A stretch of 63,316 bases of DNA from Anaerovibrio slackiae (GTDB taxonomy: Bacteria; Bacillota; Negativicutes; Selenomonadales; Selenomonadaceae), in assembly GCF_009695585.1 (NCBI RefSeq), contig NZ_VUNR01000015.1:1-63316 (forward strand). The letters run 5' to 3'. Shown piece after piece: positions 35,741 to 46,190 of the stretch. A program made the position numbers and the translations under genes. Under the pieces are notes generated by a model. The model did not search any database. It saw only the letters and a list, made by a program, of their open reading frames with translations, and was not told where the DNA came from. Within the stretch, counting starts at the first letter, position 1; each line of letters begins with the position of its first letter.

Positions 35741-38215
35741 CTACGAAGTGGCAAGGGGATCAATATCCACCATCACCCTCATGTCCTGGCCTGCTCCCTG
35801 CCGCCGGAGGAAGCACAGGACGCTTTCAATATCCCCGGTCTTCAGCAGCAGGGCATAGCGGTAAACGCCCCGCAGCCAGGACATCATGGCAGGTGCCGGG
35901 CCCACTGCCTGCTGCAGGGGATTGCCCCGGAACTCCTGCACAAAAGCGTCCCTCATGGCTGTTGCCATGCGCCTTGCCTCCGACTCGTTCTCATGCTGGA
36001 AAACCAGCTTGATGAGCCTGCTGAAGGGCGGATTGAATAATGTCTTTCTCAGCTTCATTTCCTCCCGGAAAAATGCCTCGTAATCCTGGTCAATGCCGGT
36101 TCTGACTGCAAAATGCTCCGGGCTGTAGCACTGCACCACCACCCGTCCCGGTACCTCGCCCCTCCCGGCCCGGCCTGCCGTCTGGGTAATCAGCATAAAC
36201 ACCCGCTCCGCCGCCCGGAAATCCGGCATATTAAGGGTTGAATCCGCACTGAGGATGCCCACTGCCGTCACATTGGGAATATCATGCCCCTTGGCCACCA
36301 TCTGGGTGCCCAGCAAAATATCAAATTCCCTTTTGCGGAACTTGTCCAGTATCTCCGTGTGGGCAAACTTGCCGGCAGTGGTATCCCTGTCCATGCGGAT
36401 AATCCGTGCCTCAGGCACCAGCTCCGCCAGCTCCTGCTCCAGCTTTTCCGTGCCGGAGCCAAAATACTTGATATAGGGGCTGCCGCACTTGGGGCAGACA
36501 TCCGGCACAGGCACCTGTATATCGCAGTGATGGCACAGGAGCCGCCCGTCCCGGTGATACACCAGCGGCATGGTGCACTGGGGGCATTTTACCGGCTCGC
36601 CGCAGGAACGGCACATGACAAAGGTAGCAAAGCCCCGCCTGTTCAGCATGAGGATAATCTGCTCATGCCTGGCCAGCGTATCGGCAATCAAATTCTGCAA
36701 CGGCAGAGAAATCACGCTGCGCCGCCCCATCCTCAGCTCCTGCCGCATATCCGCACTGACCACCTTAGGCAGGCAGCGGCTGCCGATGCGCTTCGGCATG
36801 TAAAGAAGCCCATAGTCCCCCCTCACCGCATGGTAGTAGGTCTCCAAAGATGGGGTGGCACTGCCCAGGAGCAGTACAGCACCGTACAGCTCCGCCAGCT
36901 TCTGTGCCACCACCCTGGCATGATACCTGGGAGACTCATCCTGCTTGTAGGAATTGTCCTGCTCCTCATCCATGATGATCAGCCCCATATCCTCAAGAGG
37001 CGTAAACAGGGCGGAACGGGCCCCGATGACAATGCCTGCCTGGCCGGTGCGCACCCTCATGATAGCATCATTTCTTTCATTGATGGAGAGGCGGCTGTGC
37101 ATCACCACGATATCCCCGGCAAAGTACCCCTTGAATGACTGCACTACCTGGCCGGTCAGGGCAATTTCCGGCACCAGCACTGCCACGCTCCTGCCCATGT
37201 TCCTTGCCTGACGAGCCGCTTCAATATACACCTGGGTCTTGCCGCTGCCGGTGACGCCATATAAAAGGAAGGTACGGTATTCCCGGATTTTCAGCTGGGT
37301 GCCCAGGGCTGAAACCGCCTTTTGCTGGTCAGCTGTCAGCTCCTGCACCATGCCGCCTGCCGCAAAATCACGGTAGCTGTCACGCAGCACCCGCCGCTGG
37401 CGGATTGCGCCGAAGCCGGACTCCGCCACTCCCTTGACAACCTCCCGGGAAAATCCCTCAGACAAAAGCTCCTTGATGGATATGTCAGGCGGCTCCCCGG
37501 CCGCAGCCTGCCTGTCAGCCAGCCACAGCAAAAGCCGCTTCTGGGCCTTTTTCCGCTTATCGAACTGTTCAATAGCCTCGGCGGTCAGCCCATCGCCCAC
37601 GGCCAGATAGCTCTCATAGCTTTCCTTTGCCCGCTGACTGGCGGCATATACCCGGCGTACCAGCTTGTACTTCAAGAGCCCTTCCAGAATCTTGCCCAGC
37701 TGGGCTGCCGCCTCCGGCATATCATCCGCTTCCAGCTGCTGCCCCAGCTCCTTTTCCTTGGCGGAACCGGCTGCCAAAAGAGCCTCATAGACCTGGCGGT
37801 ACACATCCACCATCAGCAGCATATTGTCCCCCATATCAGGCACAGCCTCATACTTCAGCTGGATTTTCAGCCCGCTTTTCCCCGGCATAAAAAGCCGCAT
37901 CATCTCTCCCACAGAGCACAGATAAAAATCAGCCAGCCATTTGGCAGCCTCAATCATCCTGGGGGAAAACCAAGGCTCCTCATCCACCGCCGCCTTGATG
38001 TATTTCAGCTTTTCCACGGGATAGGCATCTTTCATCTCCCGGTATCTTTCCACCGGGCAGACCTTCACCACAAATCCCTCAATATCCCGGCCGCCAAAGG
38101 GCACCAGCACACGCCAGCCTGCCCCCAGCCTGCCCAGCTTCGCCGGTATCCTGTAGCTGAAGGAGCTGGCTATGCTCTTGACAGGAATATTTATATACAC
38201 ATCAGCAATCTGCAT
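35741..38215 (-). CDS. priA: Primosomal protein N' (replication restart helicase)
   Basis: Restarts collapsed replication forks. 824 residues: N-terminal 3'-DNA-binding domain (SFSYRIPAKLGRLGAGWRVLVPFGGR), helicase core with Walker A GVTGSGKTQVYIEAA (about 322) and DEEQ box MDEEQDNSYKQ, a zinc region with four CxxC pairs (CRSCGEPVKCPQC, CHHCDI, CPKCGS), and TQMVAKGHDIPNVT, AGRAGRG helicase motifs. ATG 38215 (MQIADVYINIPV) is preferred over the TTG at 38230. Confidence 0.95.
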   Translation of the reverse strand: MQIADVYINIPVKSIASSFSYRIPAKLGRLGAGWRVLVPFGGRDIEGFVVKVCPVERYREMKDAYPVEKLKYIKAAVDEEPWFSPRMIEAAKWLADFYLCSVGEMMRLFMPGKSGLKIQLKYEAVPDMGDNMLLMVDVYRQVYEALLAAGSAKEKELGQQLEADDMPEAAAQLGKILEGLLKYKLVRRVYAASQRAKESYESYLAVGDGLTAEAIEQFDKRKKAQKRLLLWLADRQAAAGEPPDISIKELLSEGFSREVVKGVAESGFGAIRQRRVLRDSYRDFAAGGMVQELTADQQKAVSALGTQLKIREYRTFLLYGVTGSGKTQVYIEAARQARNMGRSVAVLVPEIALTGQVVQSFKGYFAGDIVVMHSRLSINERNDAIMRVRTGQAGIVIGARSALFTPLEDMGLIIMDEEQDNSYKQDESPRYHARVVAQKLAELYGAVLLLGSATPSLETYYHAVRGDYGLLYMPKRIGSRCLPKVVSADMRQELRMGRRSVISLPLQNLIADTLARHEQIILMLNRRGFATFVMCRSCGEPVKCPQCTMPLVYHRDGRLLCHHCDIQVPVPDVCPKCGSPYIKYFGSGTEKLEQELAELVPEARIIRMDRDTTAGKFAHTEILDKFRKREFDILLGTQMVAKGHDIPNVTAVGILSADSTLNMPDFRAAERVFMLITQTAGRAGRGEVPGRVVVQCYSPEHFAVRTGIDQDYEAFFREEMKLRKTLFNPPFSRLIKLVFQHENESEARRMATAMRDAFVQEFRGNPLQQAVGPAPAMMSWLRGVYRYALLLKTGDIESVLCFLRRQGAGQDMRVMVDIDPLATS

Positions 38216-38262
38216 ATCATCACATCTCAAAGAAAGAATAACTGGTTAAATAAATGGGTAAA

Positions 38263-38751
38263 TTACAGCTCCACCACCTGGGCCTCATTGCCATGACGGC
38301 GTATCATGGTCAGCAGGTCCTCCGTCTTCATCCAGATTGTAGCCGTATTTTCATTAGGATGGATGCCGATAATGCCGCTGCCCTGCACAAATTCCTCATC
38401 CAAAAACAGCTTGACGTTGCATTCCTCGTTATTTAGAAGTCCCAGGGGCGATACGGAACCCGGCAGCACATCCAGCATTTCCTTCAAATCCTCCGCCGAG
38501 GCAAAGCTCAGGCGCCTGGTCCCCTGGGCTTTCTTAAACTCCTTCAGCTGCACCCTTTTCGGCCCGCAGACCGTAATCAGGTAATAATTCTGTTTCTTGT
38601 CATCCCGGACAAAGAGGTTCTTTGCCTCCCGGTCCGGATAAGGCATCTCCATGTTAAGTGCCTCCTCCATGGTGAAAGCCGCCTCATGCTCAGTAACCTC
38701 GTGCCAGATTTCCTGCTTATCTACAAAATCAAAAATTTCCTGCTTGTTCAC
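38263..38751 (-). CDS. Prolyl-tRNA editing/YbaK-family deacylase
   Basis: About 162 residues of the YbaK/ProX trans-editing fold that removes misattached amino acids from tRNA-Pro. Family strings: NLFVRDDKKQNYYLITVCGPKRVQLKEF, RRLSFASAEDLKEMLDVLPGSVSPLGLLN and VKLFLDEEF. The GTG at 38751 is chosen as start because GGGAG lies 9 nt upstream; the longer frame would begin with a TTG inside cobO. The exact mischarged substrate (Ala, Cys) cannot be told. Confidence 0.85.
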   Translation of the reverse strand: MNKQEIFDFVDKQEIWHEVTEHEAAFTMEEALNMEMPYPDREAKNLFVRDDKKQNYYLITVCGPKRVQLKEFKKAQGTRRLSFASAEDLKEMLDVLPGSVSPLGLLNNEECNVKLFLDEEFVQGSGIIGIHPNENTATIWMKTEDLLTMIRRHGNEAQVVEL

Positions 38752-38770
38752 AAATCTTATCTCCCATTTT

Positions 38771-39304
38771 TTAAAATTCAATGCCCTGCTGTGCCTTTAT
38801 GCCCTGCTGGTACGGATGCTTCACCAGCTTCATCTCCGTTACCAGGTCAGCACGCTCAATCAGCTCAAGCCGCGCATCCCTGCCTGTCAGGAGCACATGC
38901 AGCTTTTCCGGCTTCTTGTCCAGAAGTGCCAGCACATCATCAAGGGAAATCAGGCCGAACTTCACGGCATAATTAATCTCGTCAAAGATAATCAGGTCAT
39001 ACTGACCGGACACCATCATCCGTTCTGACTCCTGCAAGGCCTTTGCCGCCGCCCTGATATGCTTTTCCCTGTCCTCGTCACTGCGCATCAGGCCGAGCCC
39101 CAGCGGCCTAATTTCAATCCTGCCATCCAGCTGCCCCAGCCGTTCAATGGCTTCCAGCTCGCCGTATTTCCAGCCCCCCTTAATAAACTGCAAAATCAGC
39201 ACCCGGAGGCCGCTGCCCCATGCCCTTAGGGCCAGTCCCAGCCCTGCCGTAGTCTTGCCCTTGCCGTCGCCGGTATGCACCAGAATCAATCCTTTTGTTT
39301 CCAT
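38771..39304 (-). CDS. cobO: Cob(I)yrinic acid a,c-diamide adenosyltransferase
   Basis: Adenosylates corrinoids using ATP (CobA/CobO/BtuR family). 177 residues with P-loop HTGDGKGKTTAGLGLALRAWG at 10-31, QFIKGGWKYGE, and DLIIFDEINYAVKFGLI as Walker B. Ends with YQQGIKAQQGIEF as in the family. Suggests the cell uses or salvages B12; the radical SAM protein at 14857 is one possible user. Confidence 0.93.
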   Translation of the reverse strand: METKGLILVHTGDGKGKTTAGLGLALRAWGSGLRVLILQFIKGGWKYGELEAIERLGQLDGRIEIRPLGLGLMRSDEDREKHIRAAAKALQESERMMVSGQYDLIIFDEINYAVKFGLISLDDVLALLDKKPEKLHVLLTGRDARLELIERADLVTEMKLVKHPYQQGIKAQQGIEF

Positions 39305-39392
39305 ATTTTCTGCACTCCTTTTATAAAAATCATCTGTGCATTGCCTGCATACATTTCCCTGCAGCCTTAAATTTCAAGCCTGCATCCTTATA

Positions 39393-40754
39393 TTATTTCC
39401 CAACGGCTGGCAGCATAGAACGTTCCAGCTTGTTGAAAACGTAAAAATACGCTCCGATAATCAGCAAAATCGTAAATACCCAGCTGATGGGGTACACCGC
39501 CATCAGCACGCTGAAAACCGGCTCCGCCGCAAAAATCGTATAGATATAGATTACCCGGAAGACGCACACCCCCAGAAAGCAGGCCGCTGCCGGATAAAGG
39601 GAATGTCCCACTCCCCGCATGCCGCCGGAACAGGTCTCGATGACCACATTCATAAATTCAAAGGTCAGGATATAGCGTATGCGCAGCACCGCATACTCGA
39701 TAACCTCTGCATCTGCCGTGTAGATGGCTGCCAAAAAAGGTGCCAGCAGGGACATCAGCAGGCAGATGCTGCCGGTAATGACGAAATTCATCCCTACGCA
39801 CCAGCGCATAATCTGACGGCAGCGCCGGATATTCCCCGCCCCAAAATTCTGTCCCACAAAGGTGGTAGCCGCCTGGGAAAAGGCGGACAGAATGAAAAAG
39901 GCGGCAAATTCAAAGTTCAGGGCAATAGCCGAGGCGGCGATATACTCCGCCCCCAGATTGTTAATGGCAATCTGAATAATGATGTTGGAAAAGGAAAAGA
40001 CCATGCCCTGCAAGCCTGCCGGCAGGCCAATCCTGGCAATATACGCCAGCACACTTACATCAATGGCCAGCTTGCGCAGCTGCAGCTGCATCGGCCCTTC
40101 CTCCTGATGCAGCCAGTACACAATCAGGCAGGCACTGCAGGTAGTGGCAATCACCGTAGCGATAGCGACTCCCTCCACCCCCATATGCAAGGCCAGCACG
40201 AAGAAAAGATTCAGGCTGACATTGATACAGCCTGATGCCAGCATGGCGTACAAAGGCCGCCTGGTATCCCCCTTGCTGCGCAGCAGGGCGGCCCCAAAGT
40301 TGTACAGCAAAAGGGTAGGAACTCCTGCCATCAGAATTTGCAGGTACAGCTCGGCGGCATCCAGTATCTCCGGCGGCGTATCAATCAAGAGCAAAATATC
40401 CCGCCCGAAAGTGACACCGAAAACCGCCAGAAAGATGCCGCACAAAACTGCCACCAGCATGGAGGTATGCACCGCTTTTTTCAGGCGCAGGTAAGTCCTT
40501 GCCCCCAGAAAATTGGCACAGGCCACATTGGCGCCAATGGACAGCCCCACCATCAGGTTCAGCATCAGGTTGATTACTATGCCATTGGCCCCTACGGCAG
40601 CCAAAGCCTCCTTGCCCACAAACTGCCCCACAATGGCCACATCGGCAGCATTAAAAAGCTGCTGCATGATGCTTGTCATGGCAAGGGGAATGGCAAATTT
40701 CAGCACCTTGTCCCAAATAGAGCCCTCCAGCATGTTTATTTCCAGCTTAGCCAC
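39393..40754 (-). CDS. MATE-family efflux transporter
   Basis: 453 residues, twelve predicted membrane segments, multidrug and toxic compound extrusion family: ending of helix 1 LAMTSIMQQLFNAADVAIVGQFVGKEALAAVGAN is typical, as is the repeat AATTFVGQNFGAGNIRRC in the second half. GTG 40754 is the likely start (AGGAG 9 nt upstream); an ATG three codons earlier touches the Shine-Dalgarno. Substrate unknown. Confidence 0.92.
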   Translation of the reverse strand: MAKLEINMLEGSIWDKVLKFAIPLAMTSIMQQLFNAADVAIVGQFVGKEALAAVGANGIVINLMLNLMVGLSIGANVACANFLGARTYLRLKKAVHTSMLVAVLCGIFLAVFGVTFGRDILLLIDTPPEILDAAELYLQILMAGVPTLLLYNFGAALLRSKGDTRRPLYAMLASGCINVSLNLFFVLALHMGVEGVAIATVIATTCSACLIVYWLHQEEGPMQLQLRKLAIDVSVLAYIARIGLPAGLQGMVFSFSNIIIQIAINNLGAEYIAASAIALNFEFAAFFILSAFSQAATTFVGQNFGAGNIRRCRQIMRWCVGMNFVITGSICLLMSLLAPFLAAIYTADAEVIEYAVLRIRYILTFEFMNVVIETCSGGMRGVGHSLYPAAACFLGVCVFRVIYIYTIFAAEPVFSVLMAVYPISWVFTILLIIGAYFYVFNKLERSMLPAVGK

Positions 40755-40783
40755 CAAATACATCTCCTAATACAAATCATATA

Positions 40784-43700
40784 TTACTGATTTTCATAAT
40801 TGTCCATTATCTCAAAGGCCTGAGCCTCCGTTACCAGAATCTCCCGGGGCTTGCTGCCCTGGGGCGGCCCTACAATCCCCAGCTGTTCCATAGTGTCCAG
40901 CAGACGCCCGGCACGACTGTAACCGATATGATACCGCCGCTGGAAGCTGGAAGCGGAAGCACTGCCGCTGGACATGGTAAGCTCCACCGCATCCCGAAGC
41001 AGGCTGTCAATCTTGACCTTGCCTGAGGAAGCCTTGTCATCATTCTCCCCATCATTTTCGCTTTCCACAGCTTTATTGGTAAAATCAATGATTTCCTGAT
41101 TTGCTTCCAGCTTGTGCCCCTGGGACTTGATGTACTCAGTCAGCATCTCCACTTCCTTGTCGCTGACGAAGGCTCCCTGGATACGGGTCGGCTTGTTGGC
41201 CTCCTGAGGCTTAAAGAGCATATCGCCCTTGCCCAGCAGCTTTTCCGCGCCGGAAGCATCCAGAATCGTCCTGGAGTCAATCTGGGAAGTCACCGCAAAG
41301 GAAATACGGGACGGGATATTTGCCTTGATTACGCCCGTAATGACATTTACTGATGGCCGCTGGGTAGCCAGCACCAGATAGATACCGGCAGCACGGGCCT
41401 TCTGGGCAATGCGGCAGATGGCATCCTCCACATCGTGAGGAGCCACCATCATCAGATCAGCCAGCTCATCGATAATGATGACAATAGAAGGAAGCTGCTG
41501 CTCAGGCTCATCGGCAAACAGCTTGTTATAGCCCTCCATGTTGCGCACCCCTACCTGGGCAATCAGCCCATAGCGCTTTTCCATTTCCTGCACCGCCCAG
41601 TTCAGCACTGAGGCCGCTTTTTTTGCATCGGTTACCACCGGCACCATCAGGTGCGGAATATCGTTGTACACGGACAGCTCCACCATCTTTGGGTCTATCA
41701 GGATAAACTTGACCTCTGTGGGCTTTGCCTTGAACAGCACGCTGGTAATCAGGGTGTTGATGCATACTGACTTACCGGAGCCGGTGGCACCAGCCACCAG
41801 CAGATGAGGCATTTTCGCCAAATCGGCAAAGATAGCCTGTCCGCCGATATCCTTGCCCAGCCCCACTGTCAGCTTGGACTTGGCTGCCGCAAAGGCAGGG
41901 TTTTCCAGCACCTCCCTCAGCTGCACGCTTTCCAGCTCACGGTTCGGCACCTCGATACCGATAGCCGCCTTGCCGGGAATCTGCTCAATGCGCACCGCTG
42001 TTGCTGCCATGTTCAGGGCTATATCGTCAGCCAGCCCCGTAATCTTGCTGACCTTGACGCCTGGTGCAGGCTTCACCTCATAACGGGTAACAGCCGGTCC
42101 GTGGCAGGCGTTGAGGATGGAAGCCTTCACCTTGAAATTCGCCAAAGTCTCCCCCAGGATTTTCGCGTTGTTGCTGATTTCCTGATTGAGGCTTTCATTC
42201 ATGGTCTTTACGGTCTTGGAGAGCAAATGCAGAGGCGGCAGCTTGTATGGCGGCGGTGGCGGTGCTGCCTGCTCCGGGGCCGCTTTTGCTGCTGCCTGCT
42301 CCACGCTGGCTTTCCCTACTGGCTGTTCTGTGATAATTTCCTCCCCTGGCTGCTGCACAGAACCATCGTCCTCAACAGCCTCTGTCAAATCCACCGACTC
42401 CTCCGGGTAGGTTATCTCCATATCATCGATGCCGTAGTCATACTCATCGGCTTCTGATTTCGTTTCTGTCTCCGCCTCTGCCACTATATCTGCTTCTATT
42501 TTCGTCTCTGCCTCTAGCTCTATCTCTGCTTCTACCTCTGCGTCTGCTTCTGTGTCTGCCTCATCTTCGCCTGCAGCTTTAGCTATATCTATTCCCATTA
42601 TGTCTAAAGCAGCAATCGTCTCTGCATCAACACCTGCATCCACATCTACATCTGTATCTGTATTTACCTCTGTCTCTGCATCTATGCCTGTATGCATATC
42701 TGTATCTATATCACTGCTTATATCAGCGAATATGCTGTCACTATTGTCTGCGGCATACCTCTCCCAGTCAAAATCAGCCATCCCTTCCCAGTCATCTGCC
42801 TGAATCTGCTTGGCAGGTTGAGCATGTAGCCCGGCCTGGCTCTCATCCGCAGTCTCCAGGCCCAGCTGCACAGCCAGCTCAGGCACTTCCTCCGGCTCTG
42901 CCGTGCTGGAAAACTTTTCCGCAAAGAAGCCTGCTGCCACAGGATTTGCTTCCACCAGCTCATCTGCATTGGCAGGTGGCGGCGCAAACTCCTTCACATC
43001 TCCGGACTCCTTTTCAGCCATCAGCTCTGCCGCTATGCTCACACCTGACAGGCTGTCCCTGCCGGATGCATGAGTTTTTTCCTGATAAGAAGCTGCACCT
43101 CTTTTGTCACTGCCAGCGGCAGATGTGCCCTGTTCCCCGTTCAAAAAAGCAGAATCCTGCTCATAACGCGCCAAAAACTGCTTGCCGCGAAGCCGCTTCA
43201 GCCTTTCGCCCACATCATCAATATGCTCCTGCACATATTCCTGCACCTGCTCCTTGGCCTTGCCGCCTACCTCAACTGTCTTATCATAGACCACCACTGT
43301 AGCTTTCTTGGCAACATCAGCACCTTTTTCCGCCTTTTCCTTGGTGGTCAGGATGCCCTGTGCCAGCGACCAGGTGGTTGCCACAATCAAGGCGCCAATC
43401 AGCCCTACCGCCAGAAGTATTGGTGTTCCATCCACACCTGCTACATTGTGCAGAAAAATCGTAATGGCCCCCCCCAGAAGTCCGCCACCCTCCACCAGGC
43501 TGGAAGGCAGAATTTCCTCCCCCGGCTTTACCACCAGATGATGATAAAGGGAAATGGCACAGGCAAAAAAGCCGATGCCCCCCAGCAGCCTGGCATTAAA
43601 GACCAGCTTCTGATGCCGCATGATATAATAGCCGCCTGCGCCCACAAAGGCACCTGCTGCCACCAATGCCCCTACGCCAAAGAAATATTGCAGGAACTTG

Positions 43701-43927
43701 GCTGCCTTGAGCCCCACAAAGCCTACATTCAATCCGGCTATGCCGCAGATAGCAATCAGCCCGGCAGCCACAAATGCCAGCCCCCGCAGCTCATAGTTCC
43801 GCTTTGTATTATCCTGTACCGGCTCATTGGCATTGGCACTGCCACTGCTTCCGCGCTTCGCCGCAGCAGTTTTTTTATTCTCAGCAGCCTTCTTGCGGCT
43901 GGTTGTCTTTGTCCGCTTTTTTTGCAA
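40784..43927 (-). CDS. ftsK: DNA translocase FtsK/SpoIIIE
   Basis: Pumps chromosomal DNA through the closing septum. 1047 residues: Lys/Arg-rich start, four membrane segments (about 45-190), a long linker, motor domain (about 600-960) with [18 protein letters not shown] Walker A and [14 protein letters not shown] Walker B, and a C-terminal gamma winged helix (about 985-1045, [28 protein letters not shown]). The linker at about 400-500 is almost only Asp/Glu/Ala/Thr repeats. Start is TTG 43927 with GAGGGTGAG upstream. Confidence 0.93.
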   Translation of the reverse strand: MQKKRTKTTSRKKAAENKKTAAAKRGSSGSANANEPVQDNTKRNYELRGLAFVAAGLIAICGIAGLNVGFVGLKAAKFLQYFFGVGALVAAGAFVGAGGYYIMRHQKLVFNARLLGGIGFFACAISLYHHLVVKPGEEILPSSLVEGGGLLGGAITIFLHNVAGVDGTPILLAVGLIGALIVATTWSLAQGILTTKEKAEKGADVAKKATVVVYDKTVEVGGKAKEQVQEYVQEHIDDVGERLKRLRGKQFLARYEQDSAFLNGEQGTSAAGSDKRGAASYQEKTHASGRDSLSGVSIAAELMAEKESGDVKEFAPPPANADELVEANPVAAGFFAEKFSSTAEPEEVPELAVQLGLETADESQAGLHAQPAKQIQADDWEGMADFDWERYAADNSDSIFADISSDIDTDMHTGIDAETEVNTDTDVDVDAGVDAETIAALDIMGIDIAKAAGEDEADTEADAEVEAEIELEAETKIEADIVAEAETETKSEADEYDYGIDDMEITYPEESVDLTEAVEDDGSVQQPGEEIITEQPVGKASVEQAAAKAAPEQAAPPPPPYKLPPLHLLSKTVKTMNESLNQEISNNAKILGETLANFKVKASILNACHGPAVTRYEVKPAPGVKVSKITGLADDIALNMAATAVRIEQIPGKAAIGIEVPNRELESVQLREVLENPAFAAAKSKLTVGLGKDIGGQAIFADLAKMPHLLVAGATGSGKSVCINTLITSVLFKAKPTEVKFILIDPKMVELSVYNDIPHLMVPVVTDAKKAASVLNWAVQEMEKRYGLIAQVGVRNMEGYNKLFADEPEQQLPSIVIIIDELADLMMVAPHDVEDAICRIAQKARAAGIYLVLATQRPSVNVITGVIKANIPSRISFAVTSQIDSRTILDASGAEKLLGKGDMLFKPQEANKPTRIQGAFVSDKEVEMLTEYIKSQGHKLEANQEIIDFTNKAVESENDGENDDKASSGKVKIDSLLRDAVELTMSSGSASASSFQRRYHIGYSRAGRLLDTMEQLGIVGPPQGSKPREILVTEAQAFEIMDNYENQ
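42430..42730 (-). repeat. Degenerate acidic repeat inside ftsK
   Basis: A run of loosely repeated hexa- to nonanucleotides encodes alternating D/T, then A/E, then E/T dipeptides (for example [17 protein letters not shown] and [21 protein letters not shown]). The reading frame is kept, so it expands the disordered linker rather than breaking the gene. Likely length-variable by slippage. Confidence 0.7.
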
Positions 43928-44016
43928 CTAACTCACCCTCAAAATTATTTTTAAACATTCATTTCATTATTATACCAAAAAAATACATAATTTGACAAAA
44001 AAATCTGCAAAATAAA

Positions 44017-44093
44017 CAGGCAGCCGGGAAATATCCGCCATATGCCCCCTTCGCCAAGGCGAAAAAGCCATATCCATCCCGGGCTGCCTGCTG
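44017..44093 (-). terminator. Long terminator hairpin after the nitroreductase gene
   Basis: Minus strand: CAGGCAGCCCGGGA pairs with TCCCGGCTGCCTG across a 45-nt inner region that has its own TTCGCC/GGCGAA hairpin, then TTTATTTTG. It fills most of the 215-nt gap between ftsK and the nitroreductase gene. Confidence 0.7.
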
Positions 44094-44107
44094 TATTTAT
44101 CCCAATG

Positions 44108-44149
44108 AACGACACAAAACCTTACTTAAACGACACAAAACCTTACTTA
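44108..44149 (-). repeat. Perfect 21-bp tandem duplication over a stop codon
   Basis: Two identical 21-bp copies abut (44108-44128 and 44129-44149). The right copy includes the nitroreductase stop codon (TAA, 44143-44145), so the duplication adds a second in-frame stop 21 nt downstream and leaves the protein unchanged. Confidence 0.85.
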
Positions 44150-44700
44150 TAAGTCACAATATCCTCAAGGGCACGCTTCGGAACATAATAATTCCTTTCC
44201 TCGTCAAGATAATAATCCAGGCTGTCCTTCAGCTCCACCACCGTACTCTTGTGGGAAGGATACCCCAGCGCCAGCACCAGGCGTACCTTGTAGCCTTCCG
44301 GTATTGCCAGAAGCTCCTGTATTTTCGGTGCATTGATGGAGGCCATGATACAGCTGCCTACCTTGTGCTCCCATGCGGTGGCAGCCAGCGTATTTACGGC
44401 AATCCCCACATCAATGTCACTAAGGGGCACAGCCCTTTCCGACTTGGCAATCACCACAAAGGCGGTCGGCTGCTCCCCCTCCACAGGCGTCCCCAGCTCC
44501 TTTGGGAGGGCTGCTGCCCATTTCACCAGCGGCTGCATCGCCTTCACCATCTCAGCAGACCTTACCACCGTATAAATCAGCGGCTGGTCATTCTTTGCAC
44601 AGCTGGCAATCCTGACATTTTCCATCATCTCCCCCAGCACCGCCTCCGGCACCGGCTCCTGATGAAAACGCCTGTAAGTCCTCATTCCCTGATAATCCAT
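44143..44700 (-). CDS. Nitroreductase-family protein
   Basis: 185-residue FMN-dependent nitroreductase-fold protein: MRTYRRFHQEPVPEAVLGEMMENVRIASCAKNDQPLIYTVV is the FMN-binding start, GIAVNTLAATAWEHKVGSCIM the middle, and LVLALGYPSHK the end. Electron acceptor unknown. The Cys-Ala-Lys-Asn-Asp replaces the usual SxxNxQ pattern partly. Confidence 0.85.
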   Translation of the reverse strand: MDYQGMRTYRRFHQEPVPEAVLGEMMENVRIASCAKNDQPLIYTVVRSAEMVKAMQPLVKWAAALPKELGTPVEGEQPTAFVVIAKSERAVPLSDIDVGIAVNTLAATAWEHKVGSCIMASINAPKIQELLAIPEGYKVRLVLALGYPSHKSTVVELKDSLDYYLDEERNYYVPKRALEDIVTYK

Positions 44701-44730
44701 AATCCTGCCTCCCCAAAAAACATAAATTTA

Positions 44731-45420
44731 TCAGCGCAGCTCTATACCGTGTATGCCCGGCAAATCCTGCAAAATATTGACTATATGGGTTGTGCTGTAA
44801 TGCCTGCTGTTCAAAAGCATCATTTCCATGACGAGGATAATCGTCTGCTCCCGCTCATTCCTGGCATATTCCTCCCGCATTTTGATTTTTGTAATATCGA
44901 TGTGCAAATCATCAAGGCAGCTGGTAATGATAGAAAGCTGTTCAGGATTGTTATCCGAATACACCGTAAGCTGCAGCACACCGGCACGGGTGGATTTTTT
45001 CAGCTCGAAATGGCTGAGCACCCCCACAACTATAACTACCAAAATTGTTGTCATTATCGCTTCTATGTAAAAACCGGCACCCACTGCCAGCCCCACACAG
45101 GCAACCACCCACAGGCAGGCTGCCGTGGTCAGCCCTGTTACGCTCACCCCTTCCTTCATGATGGCTCCGGCACCCAGAAAACCAATGCCGCTGACTACCT
45201 GCGCCCCCAACCTTGCCGGGTCCGCATTTGTCATGCCCTCCACCTGCTTATATATCTCGTAGGACATCATCATTATCAGGCATGAGCCAAGGCATACAAG
45301 TATATTCGTGCGCAGCCCTGCTGACTTGCGCCGTGACTGACGCTCATAGCCTATCATGCCTCCCAGCACGCATGCCAGCGCCAGCTGGCCGAAATTCTCA
45401 AGCACCTCATAGTATTCCAT
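44731..45420 (-). CDS. MgtC/SapB-family membrane protein
   Basis: 229 residues from ATG 45420 (MEYYEVLENFGQL). Four to five membrane segments in the first 140 residues with the family string LGGMIGYERQSRRKSAGLRTNILVCLGSCL and GIGFLGAGAIMKEG. The C-terminal cytosolic ACT-like domain (about 150-229) ends LPGIHGIELR. MgtC proteins affect Mg2+ limitation and ATP synthase in pathogens; role here unknown. Confidence 0.9.
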   Translation of the reverse strand: MEYYEVLENFGQLALACVLGGMIGYERQSRRKSAGLRTNILVCLGSCLIMMMSYEIYKQVEGMTNADPARLGAQVVSGIGFLGAGAIMKEGVSVTGLTTAACLWVVACVGLAVGAGFYIEAIMTTILVVIVVGVLSHFELKKSTRAGVLQLTVYSDNNPEQLSIITSCLDDLHIDITKIKMREEYARNEREQTIILVMEMMLLNSRHYSTTHIVNILQDLPGIHGIELR

Positions 45421-45658
45421 TTCTCCCACCACCTCTCCGGCATCCTGCTGCACCTCATGCACATCTCTATATGCACCAATGCACTACTAAAACACGTTTT
45501 ACTCCTTACTGGTTAAAATTCTACATATACGACTGATTTTCCTGCTTTTCCGAAAAAATTATGATATAATTTTATTTAGCAGGATACGTGCAATGAAACT
45601 GCCTGCAAGACAGCACATTTATAGTACCAATGGCAAAAGAAGGAGAAGAATACACATT

Positions 45659-46078
45659 ATGGAAAGCAGAAAGAAAATAGCAATCGAAAAGCACGACCTG
45701 GGCTACAACTGTGCCCAGTCCGTAGCTCTTACCTATGCTGATTTAGTTGATATGGCACCGGAGCAGCTGTTTAAAATCACTGAGGGCTTCGGACTGGGCG
45801 GCGGCAATATGCAGGGAACCTGCGGTGCCATCAGCGGCGCTATAGCTCTCATCGGCCTCCTGAACAGCTGCGGTGATTTGGAACACCCTTCCACCAAGGC
45901 TCAGACCTATGCCCTGGGACGGGAAATCCTGGAACGCTTCAAGGCTCAGAACGGCTCCGTCCTCTGCCACGAATTAAAAGGCGTTGGCACCGGCAAAGTC
46001 CTCCGCTCCTGCCCTGACTGCATCATGGATGCCTGCCAGCTCTTTGAGGAGCTTTACGAAGCAAAGCTCAGGCAATAA
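45659..46078 (+). CDS. C-GCAxxG-C-C family protein
   Basis: 139 residues with the family cysteine pattern: YNCAQSV, the GTCGAISGA string (GCAxxG position), LLNSCGDL, VLCHEL and SCPDCIMDA. The family binds redox cofactors and is found with electron-transfer genes; activity unknown. ATG 45659 is chosen from homology; AAGGAG is 13 nt upstream, rather far. A TATAAT lies at 45565-45570. It is an isolated plus-strand gene between two minus-strand operons. Confidence 0.82.
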   Translation: MESRKKIAIEKHDLGYNCAQSVALTYADLVDMAPEQLFKITEGFGLGGGNMQGTCGAISGAIALIGLLNSCGDLEHPSTKAQTYALGREILERFKAQNGSVLCHELKGVGTGKVLRSCPDCIMDACQLFEELYEAKLRQ

Positions 46079-46133
46079 TCCCCACTGCCATAAGCATATA
46101 AAAAATTGCATAAACATATATACCCATAAAAAA

Positions 46134-46173
46134 GGACAGCTACGGAACACATCTCCCATAGCTGTCCTCTTTA
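46134..46173. terminator. Bidirectional terminator between the C-GCAxxG protein and ilvB
   Basis: GGACAGCTA (46134-46142) and TAGCTGTCC (46159-46167) form a perfect 9-bp stem; a T-rich tract follows on plus (TCTTTATTT) and six A residues precede it, giving six T on minus. It can end both converging units. Confidence 0.8.
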
Positions 46174-46190
46174 TTTGCATTTATTTCACA

